64,000 nt of DNA from Macrostomum hystrix (lineage: Eukaryota > Platyhelminthes > Macrostomidae): assembly GCA_950097015.1 (NCBI GenBank), contig CATNEN010000002.1:1736001-1800000 (forward strand), in the 5' to 3' direction. The first letter of the stretch is position 1. Every line of letters starts with the position of its first letter. A program made the position numbers and the translations under genes. Shown here piece by piece: positions 33,125 through 40,941 of this stretch. A model generated the notes under the pieces. That model had not been told where the DNA came from. It did no database searches and saw only the letters and a list, made by a program, of their open reading frames with translations.

Positions 33125-35275
33125 ATGAATAACAACTTAGAAAACGACAACGACGATGATCAGAACGAGCAGACTAGCGTTGATGACAACGATGACGAGA
33201 TTGAAATGATGCCCGTGATGGCCGACGAAGTCCTGCCGCTGCCATTGGACCGCGGCTACGCTTGGGTCATCACCTTTGCCAGCATGATGGTCAGTTTCAT
33301 CGTTGATGGCATCGCGAACTCTTTCGGCCTGATGCTCGTGGACTTGTGCGACTATTTCCAGGCCGACCAGGCGTCAGTGATGCTGATCGGCTCGCTTCTG
33401 TGCGGAGTTAGGATGCTCACAGGCCCCATTGTTGGCGCGCTGGTCAACAAATTCGGCTGTCGGCCGGTCTGCATGGCGGGCGCTGTTGTTGCAAGCGCCG
33501 GCTTCTTCCTGAGTAGCTTTGCCACCCAGCTGTGGGTGTTGACTTTAACCTTCGGGGTCATTGGCGGCTTCGGCAACGGCCTCATTTACCTGCCGGCAAT
33601 GGTATGCGTCTGCTATTATTTCGAAAAATATCGCGCTCTGGCGATGGGTCTGGTTGTCAGTGGAACTGGCATCGGCACCATCGTGATGGGACCGTTGACC
33701 AACGCCCTGCTTGAGTCGCTCGGCTGGCAGAACACGCTGGTCATCTTGTCTGGGATTGCCCTCAACGGCGCCGTCATGGGGGCCTTCATGAGGCCCAACG
33801 AGCCGCCAATCGTTGCCGCAGTGGCGAGCGGCTCTGTCTCCGCTGCTGGCTCGCGAATCCGACTTCATCAGTTGTCCATCAGTGAGCCGGCGGCAGCAGG
33901 AGCAGCGACAGCAGCTACTGGAACACCTGTGGCGATGACTTCCGACCACGACATTGTGGCCCAGCTTGCCGAGCAGTACGTGCGCAGAACTCGTCAAGAC
34001 AGCGAGGAGCCTGGCGCCGGAATGGGCACTCAGCTGCCAACCATTCCAGAAGCCATGCCAGCAGTGCCAGAGTCTCCTTCGGCTCAATTTCGGGCATCGC
34101 GTCCTTCTGCAAAGAAGCAACTGGACTCAGACCGTCGCATTTTCTCGAGCACAATCAGCGGCTTCGACGTCAGCTCAGTGGGCAACCTGAGCGAACCGGA
34201 CGCACTTTTGAAGTCGCTGCCGACTCTTTTTGCCAGACGACGCGCCGTGCGCAAGTCCAAAGCGGCGAAGGCGACCAGAGCCCGTCGCTTCGACATCGCC
34301 CAGATTCGAGCCGGCGTCATGACTGCCAACCTTTCTTATTGTCGCGACCTTTTCTACAGCGACTCGGTGATGAACCTCACTAGCGCTCGGGTTCGGCACT
34401 CTCAGCAGTCCCTGGCGCCCAGTCAGCTGTTTCTATCGATGACCCGCATTCCTGGCGAGGCTCCGCCCGTGCTGCCAACGGTGAACGAGCTGCCTGCTGA
34501 CAATGTGCTGACGCCGCCAAAATGTCTGCGCTGCCTGCCGAAACCGATTGTTGATGCTTTCCTAATGATGGTGGATCTCAGCCTCATGAAAGACGTAAGC
34601 TTTGTGATCATTTGGTTGGCAAACCTCGTCGTGATGCTGGCCTTCTACGTGCCGCTATTCTTCGTCAGCGCATTCGCCAGGGAAATCGACGTCTCAGAGG
34701 ATCAGGCGCGCTACCTGAACTCGGCGTTCGGTGCGGCCAACACAATCTGCAGGATCCTCGTTGGCTGGATTGCCAGCAATCCGAAAGTCTCTCCGCTGCT
34801 GATTAACAACATCTCATTGCTGTTGAGTGGCGTGTTCTGCATCATGCTGAACTTCTGCACCGGCTTCTGGTCACTGCTGTCCGTTTACACCCTGCTGGGC
34901 ATCTGTCTCGCACCTGTGATCACTCTGACCTCGGAGATTCTGTGCAAGTTGGTCGGGCTGGACAACCTCACGAACGCATTCGGCCTCGTCACGATGGCCC
35001 GCGGCATCAGCACCTGCGTCGGCTCTCCTCTCACCGCTTCGCTGTACAACGACACGACAAAATACAACCTACCGTTCTCGTTCGGCGGCAGTCTGTTTAT
35101 CGTCAGCTCAATCATCTTCAGCATCCTGTTGCTGCCCCATTTCCGTCGCAAGGAGGAGGACAACCAGCAGAAAGTGGAGGAGCTGATCAGGAGCGCGCAC
35201 AACCTCAACAGCCCTCTAATTCCACAGCCCTCCAATCCTCCAATCCATCAATCCCACAACCCTCCAATACTCTAA
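33125..35275 (+). CDS. SLC16 monocarboxylate-transporter-like copy 1, chimeric 3' end
   Basis: An intronless open frame of 716 residues, nearly identical to the gene at 40942-43410 over residues 1-696. It keeps the SLC16 signatures (DRGYAWVI; YFEKYRALAMGL) and all apparent membrane segments, with a long loop between TM6 and TM7. Compared with copy 2 it lacks the first 72 residues because the upstream coding sequence is absent. It also carries Gly to Arg in CGVRMLTGP, lacks about 8 residues in the loop (NLSYCRDLF), and loses the last 61 residues. After LIRSAHNLN (about 35212) the frame runs into CCTCCAATCC-type repeat DNA related to the K2P intron and stops after 20 foreign residues. It may be expressed, but a duplicated, partly broken gene is more likely. 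Confidence 0.75.
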   Translation: MNNNLENDNDDDQNEQTSVDDNDDEIEMMPVMADEVLPLPLDRGYAWVITFASMMVSFIVDGIANSFGLMLVDLCDYFQADQASVMLIGSLLCGVRMLTGPIVGALVNKFGCRPVCMAGAVVASAGFFLSSFATQLWVLTLTFGVIGGFGNGLIYLPAMVCVCYYFEKYRALAMGLVVSGTGIGTIVMGPLTNALLESLGWQNTLVILSGIALNGAVMGAFMRPNEPPIVAAVASGSVSAAGSRIRLHQLSISEPAAAGAATAATGTPVAMTSDHDIVAQLAEQYVRRTRQDSEEPGAGMGTQLPTIPEAMPAVPESPSAQFRASRPSAKKQLDSDRRIFSSTISGFDVSSVGNLSEPDALLKSLPTLFARRRAVRKSKAAKATRARRFDIAQIRAGVMTANLSYCRDLFYSDSVMNLTSARVRHSQQSLAPSQLFLSMTRIPGEAPPVLPTVNELPADNVLTPPKCLRCLPKPIVDAFLMMVDLSLMKDVSFVIIWLANLVVMLAFYVPLFFVSAFAREIDVSEDQARYLNSAFGAANTICRILVGWIASNPKVSPLLINNISLLLSGVFCIMLNFCTGFWSLLSVYTLLGICLAPVITLTSEILCKLVGLDNLTNAFGLVTMARGISTCVGSPLTASLYNDTTKYNLPFSFGGSLFIVSSIIFSILLLPHFRRKEEDNQQKVEELIRSAHNLNSPLIPQPSNPPIHQSHNPPIL

Positions 35276-35480
35276 TCCTCTAATCTACCAACCCCCCTGC
35301 CCTCCAATCCTCCAATCCGCAGTTGACAAGTCCTCTAACCCTCCAAAAGCACAACCTCCCATTGTTTTATTGTGATTACAAACCGTATCTGTCTCGGAGA
35401 TATGTATTTTCAACCGGCCAGTAATATGCATCATAATTAACACCTGTGCTTTCTAATTTTCTTTCAGTGCTGTGTTGTTA
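35213..35480 (+). pseudogene. K2P pseudogene fragment A
   Basis: The CCTCCAATCC-type repeat (35213-35345) and then TTTTATTGTGATTACAAACC match the end of the K2P intron. The sequence then jumps to a decayed match of K2P exon 2 around 30325-30425 (GGAGAT..ATTTTCAA..CGGCCAGTA). About 0.5 kb, including pore 1, is missing. Fragment B continues the same source sequence after an insertion. Confidence 0.75.
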
Positions 35481-35489
35481 CTACATGTA

Positions 35490-36425
35490 TGATTTAGCAT
35501 ACTAACAACGCTTCACTGAGAAGTTGATTGTTTAAAGACGTGTTTCGTAAATTTAACCACAGTCTATTGGTTTGCTATAGTATGAGTTATATTTTCTAAT
35601 TAAATTTTGGAGTTTAAAGTAATTAAAGCTACATTTTGCATTTAAAAGAACTATAATAACGTGTTTCACAATACGAGCAATAACGCCAATAAACATTACT
35701 ATAACGCGCTCATATTGTTATGGGACCTCGATAGTTTATTCCCTTTATCGAAATAACTAGACACGGCGACTTTCTCTTAACTCCACGAATGCTTTTCCGT
35801 GTTGGAACACCTGTTCTCGAGAAGTCTTGGGTAGCGAATCGATTTCAATGCGATCAAGGTCGACAACCTACAGTGGTGCGTCATCAGGTAGATCCGGTTA
35901 CGGTATGTCCAGCACAGATCACGGGCAAGATCTTCTAAGAAATTGACGAATTCCAGTAGAACAGCGTCCTCCAAGTGCATGGTCCGTTGAACTCAGCATT
36001 GAAAGGAAATCCATTTCGTTCGCAGATACTCTGTTAAGAGAGTCGGTCGGCAAGTTTTTCCAATGTTTTAGAGACATTTTTGGAATCATTCGATAGTGAA
36101 TCGTATAACATATACACAAATCCTTTGCTCTCTCCTTTTCGCTCTATAGTCTATGGCACAGCTGAGTCGATATCCAACCTCTACATTTCTCTACTGCTTT
36201 TTAATCCATATGTCACAGTTGTAGCCATAGACACACGCACTCAGTGCAGTCCAGCACTTTCTGATTCGACGAGGCATCGTTAAAAAATCGAAGTTAAAAA
36301 ATCAGCGTTAAGTCGAGTATGCCAAACCACAGTAAAAATAGACTCATGTAGTACAATATGTAAACAATAAGCAAAATTACGAGTGGCGTTGCCATTCATA
36401 TTCATATGAATGTACCAAATGAGTA
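35490..36425. other. Unrecognised insertion between the two K2P pseudogene fragments
   Basis: About 0.9 kb separates two pieces that are adjacent in K2P. On the minus strand 35777-36119 has two overlapping open frames of 60-70 codons that read like weakly conserved protein but match no family I know. It could be an inserted transposon remnant. Confidence 0.35.
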
Positions 36426-36426
36426 A

Positions 36427-36793
36427 TCTCCCATTGTGCCACTGTATACGTCAATGCGATTGTCTAGTTTTATGAAACATTATTGATCCGTGCCCACTAT
36501 ATTTGACCAGAAACACAATTAACACGTTAAGAGTTCGAGAGGTGATCATGCAGCACAAGCTCTGCAGCCTAATTCCTGTAATCGCTAGATGGAATTTTAC
36601 TAGCAAGTTCGTGTGGCGTAACTGAAGTTCGTGCAACTAACTTTTTATGAAATAAATAAAAAACTCTGAAAATAAAAAGAAACGCAAAGTTTTCACGTTG
36701 CTTGAGCGTGCACGAGATAAGTTAACATGAGCAATTGTCACTACTTATATAGTAACATGGATCGCAATCCATCCAATTTTAGCAAGCGAGCAA
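36427..36793 (+). pseudogene. K2P pseudogene fragment B (C-terminus and 3' flank)
   Basis: It matches 30425-30765 including the C-terminal codons (VPxYTSMRLSSFMKHY and stop) and about 290 bp of 3' flank. It differs by substitutions, small indels and an added ATGGATCGCAATCCAT palindrome near 36757. Confidence 0.85.
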
Positions 36794-36823
36794 TGTTTTG
36801 ACACACCCACTCCACTGTAGAAA

Positions 36824-37631
36824 CTATGTGAGGACTCGACGGTGAGGACTCGACGCTCGAGGACTCGGAGCAGGAGCAAAATATGCTTCGAGAATCTCCT
36901 TCAGCTCGTCGTATTTCTTGCTGGCCGCACCGAACGCCGAGTTCAGGTAGCGCGCCTGATCCTCTGAGACGTCGATTTCCCTGGCGAATGCGCTGACGAA
37001 GAATAGCGGCACGTAGAAGGCCAGCATCACGACGAGGTTTGCCAACCAAATGATCACAAAGCTGACGTCTTTCATGAGGCCGAGATTCACCATCATTAGG
37101 AAAGCATCAACAATCGGTTTCGGCAGGCAGCGCAGACATTTTGGCGGCATCAGCACATTGTCAGCAGGCAGCTCGTTCACCGTTGGCAGCACGGGTGGAG
37201 CCTCGCCAGGAATGCGGGTCATCGATAGAAACAGCTGACTGGGCGCCAGGGACTGCTGAGAGTGCCGAACCCGAGCGCTAGTGAGGTTCATCACCGAGCC
37301 GCTGTAGAAAAGGTCGCGACAATAAGAAAGGTTGGCAGTCATTAAGCTGGCTCGAATCTGGGCGATGTCGAAGCGACGGGCTCTGGCCGCCTTCGCCGCT
37401 TTGGACTTGCGCACGGCGCGTCGTCTGGCTTGCCACCTTCTCTGGTTGGCACAGGTTCCTAAGCACCTTGTATGCTGCTTCCCCGATGGCGGTGCTGAGT
37501 GTGGCCCCCTTGGCGGCTTCCTCCATGATCTAAGCGCATACGAAGTACTGCTCCAGCCTCTCCATGTAGACGTCGAAGTCGGAGTACCTGGATAGTTCTG
37601 GGATGCAGCTGAGCGCTGAACTCGTCGCCAT
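36824..37631 (-). pseudogene. Ty3/gypsy gag remnant interrupted by an SLC16 fragment
   Basis: Read on the minus strand, a gag-like start (Met at 37631; VYMERLEQYF) with a stop at 37530-37532 continues through AYKVLRNLCQPEKV to 37430. Then 36922-37429 (508 bp) is SLC16 sequence in sense orientation matching copy 1 at 34232-34739. From 36921 gag-like sequence resumes (KKYDELKEILEAYFAP) and ends at 36824. The SLC16 piece shares the short-loop form (SYCRDLF) with copy 1 but SGS and VNLGLMKD with copy 2. The 508-bp length is not a multiple of three, so the gag frame is changed after the insert. Gag is the structural protein of the element. The internal stop and the frameshift make it non-functional. 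Confidence 0.8.
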
Positions 37632-37639
37632 TGTACGCA

Positions 37640-37935
37640 GTAGGTTCTATTGGGAACGGACCCCAAGCAATCTAAAGATAGAAGTGAGGAGCCCAACGCT
37701 GAGGCTCAATATTATATTTGTGGGCCCTGGCCCCGAGAACAAACACGCTGCAGCCAGCGAGTGGGGAGAAACAGGAAAGTTCGGTGTGCTTGGAGCTAAA
37801 GAAGCGGACAGAGGTGTACAGTAACAGTCACAGTCATTGCCCAAGGCCAGGCGTGCAGACTCAGGGTCTGCAGCCCAGGCCATCACAGAATCCATCCTAT
37901 TTTAGCTAGCGAGCAATTTGTGAGGGCGCGCTCTC
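37640..37935 (-). repeat. Possible gypsy leader and LTR-related sequence
   Basis: Upstream of the gag start (minus strand) the segment near 37880-37935 resembles 36760-36825 on the other side of gag: ATCCxATTTTAGCxAGCGAGCAAT followed by a GTCGAAAC/GTAGAAAC end. Similar sequence on both sides of a gag remnant suggests decayed LTR ends, although part of this motif also occurs in the K2P flank at 30755. Confidence 0.35.
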
Positions 37936-37950
37936 CACGGTCGAAACTCC

Positions 37951-38150
37951 AATGTACAGTGCTGGTTTGGGGTTCGCAGAGTCTGTGTACAACGCTAGCT
38001 GGTTTGCCGTTCGCGTGGTCTATGTACAATGCTGGTTTGCGCTTCGCGGGGTCTGTGTACAATGCTGGTTTGCCGTTCGCGTGGTCTATTTACAATGCTG
38101 GTTTGAGGTTCGCGGGGTCTGTGTACAATGGTGGTGTGGTATTTGCGAGA
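37951..38150. repeat. Minisatellite, about 33-36-bp unit
   Basis: About six units of GTACAATGCTGGTTTGCCGT followed by TCGCGTGGTCTAT or TCGCGGGGTCTGT. The two unit variants alternate. Confidence 0.85.
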
Positions 38151-38276
38151 TACGAGTTGGTCCTGAAGGGTCTCAAGCCACTCCAATTCTGCGGAAGTAT
38201 CAAGCTAGCTTAAGAAACTGTTTATTTCAAACTAATATTTTAATAATACGAGGTATTGTGTATCTACAACCTAAGT

Positions 38277-38575
38277 AGAGGTTGTAGCCTAGTGGTTAGG
38301 GCGTCGGACTCACGACTTGAAGGTCGGGGTTCGATTCCCGACTCCACTGGAACAATTTGTGTCCTTTTGCAAAACATTTAACTCTGCATTACTTCAGTTC
38401 ACCCAGCTGTTAAATGGGTACCAGCATCAGCTGGGATAATTGAAGGTGGGTGTGGCGTCCCCCCAGTCCATGGACTGAACAGCTGTGCGCAGCCTTCAGA
38501 TGCGCCGCGCATTAGCAGCGCTGTGCTGTTGGCTGCACATATGACCCACTTGGGGCAGGTGTAACCAATTATTAT
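38277..38575 (+). mobile_element. tRNA-derived SINE, family 2, copy B
   Basis: Nearly the same sequence as the copy at 25307-25607, ending in TTGGGGCAGGTGTAA and an ATTATTATT tail. TGTGTATCTA occurs on both sides (about 38257 and 38587) and may be the target-site duplication, though the left copy is not directly adjacent to the head. Confidence 0.88.
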
Positions 38576-38599
38576 TATTATAATATGTGTATCTATCTT

Positions 38600-40930
38600 A
38601 ATAAAGCAAAAAAATAAGCAGCATCTCGTTTGTTTAAGTGTGAATAATGAAGTTAAAGGCTTTAGTAACATTCTGACGAACCTGTAGTTACCTGAAGTAG
38701 GCCATGCAGCCTGTGGATGAGGTCTTAGATTTTATCAAAGGTTAACATCAAAACATTATGCGGAGGGCTAAAAAAGCCGACCCTACCACGACCTACATTG
38801 TTAATCGCTTTTTTGCTGCGAACGGCAAATGCACATACAGCCAAGATTTCCGCTACGAATGGCAAACTGCTTTGGCAGGTGAGTTTTCACAAATTCACTC
38901 GTACAAGTGTGCTTACATGACATATTTGCATTGGGAAACACTACTGAGTCACTTGGCATACAAAAGCACTGCATCTGTGCTTTCAGTGCTAAACTTTTCA
39001 AGTAAAACTGCATTTTGTATCGCACCTATCTATGGAAGTACGAGCAGTTCTTTCTACCTTATGTAAAATGTACATACTTTTTTGTTGAAAGAAGTAAACA
39101 AACAAACAGAGGAAAAGTAAATTTTGTTGCTATGATCTGATAAGCAAAAAAAATTGCTCAGTTTTTTTTGGGAAATTTACTACAACAATGCGAGCCAGAT
39201 TTGGCAATGCATTTTGATATGCCTAAAGTCAAATCGTATGAACTGTCTGTGGCATAGAAAAGTGAGACGCTCGTAGCAGGGGGTGTGAAGAAAACTTGAA
39301 GAAAACTTTGATGTCTATGGTAGAGTGTATTCATACCTCTTCTCATCTAGGTTCAATGCAAACAAACAATTAATTGTACCGCATAAAACTACAAATAATG
39401 ATTGTCAAATAGTGATACAATGGAAGTGATGAAACCCTTCATCAAACCCTTTGGCGCCAGACTGTCACAAACTGACCTCAATATATGCGAAGGCACGTAG
39501 CACAAAGGAGTGCTTTGACTGGTCAGTGGAGACCATGACCAGCCTCTGGGGAGCGTACATGCAGTACACACGCATTATTTATACTCCAGACTGAGTTAGT
39601 TTACATTTTATACTCCTTGGTGTAGAACATTTCTCCTTGGTAGAATTGGCCATGCCAATATCATACCAAGAATATCTCAAAGTGGATCACAGATTCACAG
39701 TTCTGTCTTCAGTTACGACCAGCCAATTCGATTTATTTTTCAGCCATTCGACCTTTCCTTCGCTATTTCTCGAAAATTTCCTCAAAACAGCTCTAGACAG
39801 AGAGAATTAGAGAGGAGAGAAAGAGCTCACCGCCACGGATGCACAGCGACAGCCCGCCCTACAGAGGGTGGTGGTTTGGGAAAAGCCGCGTCCTCCACAC
39901 TATAGAGAAGGGTAGAAAAACGGCGACACTGTACTTAGGAGCTGAAGCGGGAATAAGCGAGCTGCTTCGTGCGGCGGGAGGAAGCGGGACAGGCCAGACA
40001 AACAGGAAATTTCCATCCACAATATGCAATACAAGTATTTTCCAATTATTACATGCCGTAAACATGCTGACAGTTCGACTAGATTGGTAGCACGGGCCAC
40101 ATCGAGCTCTTATAGAAGTCGTCTTTGCTTGATTGGTCAAATTAATTTCGTCTATAGATTAACAAACGCTTCAATTCCTATCCATTCCCGTCGATGGCTC
40201 TCCTCTTAAGATTTCTCAATAAATAAATATTTTTTTTTCTTGCAGCAGTTAGTTTTTCCGCTATAGGTTATTTTCCGATGCAGAAGGTCTAGATGTATCC
40301 ATCAGTTTTGTGTGAGTGCATTCAAAGGCCTAACTGGATGGGTGGCTGCATGGGGTGAAAAGCGCAGCCCACTGTACGCACTGACTGCAGTGGCGTGAGA
40401 GAAAACTAGATCTTGAACCCCTTGAGGGCGTGTGGTGAGAGAATGCACGCAATTCTGCAGCCAATCCACTCTCACCTAGGACACTATCCGCTCAATCAAC
40501 CATTCCCATCTCTTGCCACAGCCCTATATAAAGATAGGCTATCCCTTGACTAGACGTACGTTTAATTATAAATTCTGGTCAGAAATACCTATCCTGAGCC
40601 CTATAGCATACTCACCTGCTAGCCTTAAATCCAGCTAGCTGGCCAGTTGGTCAACGGCAATCCGTCGGCCTTTCCATATATACTTTACCAACCAAGCGCA
40701 GCAGTGAGTGTCCCCCAAGTCGACCCTGCTGCCGCCTTCCGTTTTCCGTAAACATTCTTCTTTATTAAGCCAAAGGCAGCAACTGAAGATCATAAATTTT
40801 AGTTAATCCCTTATCGTCAAGTCCAATTCCTCTTATTGGATTCTCTTTAAACCGAAATATCCAGTGTCCAGAAAAGCTTCGTTATTGCACACGGTAAGAA
40901 AAACTGAAATTTAAAGAAAAAAGCGTCTAT
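38600..40930. other. Intergenic region upstream of SLC16 copy 2
   Basis: Short open frames (for example 38758-39066) match no known family. From about 40130 the sequence is the homologue of 32690-33110 and so belongs to the duplicated SLC16 segment. A donor-like ACGGTAAGAAA lies at 40890, so an upstream non-coding exon is possible. Confidence 0.4.
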
Positions 40931-40941
40931 TATTGCTCAGA

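Noticed and set aside
33532-34190. Alternative-frame ORFs within both SLC16 copies (for example minus-strand frames of 180-190 codons)
   Set aside because: They are shadows of the conserved SLC16 frame in GC-rich coding DNA; they have no recognised domains.
37420-37445. A 5-bp target-site duplication (GCAAG) around the SLC16 insert in gag
   Set aside because: GCAAG does occur on both sides, but treating one copy as a duplication would leave gag out of frame; simple insertion at short homology fits better.
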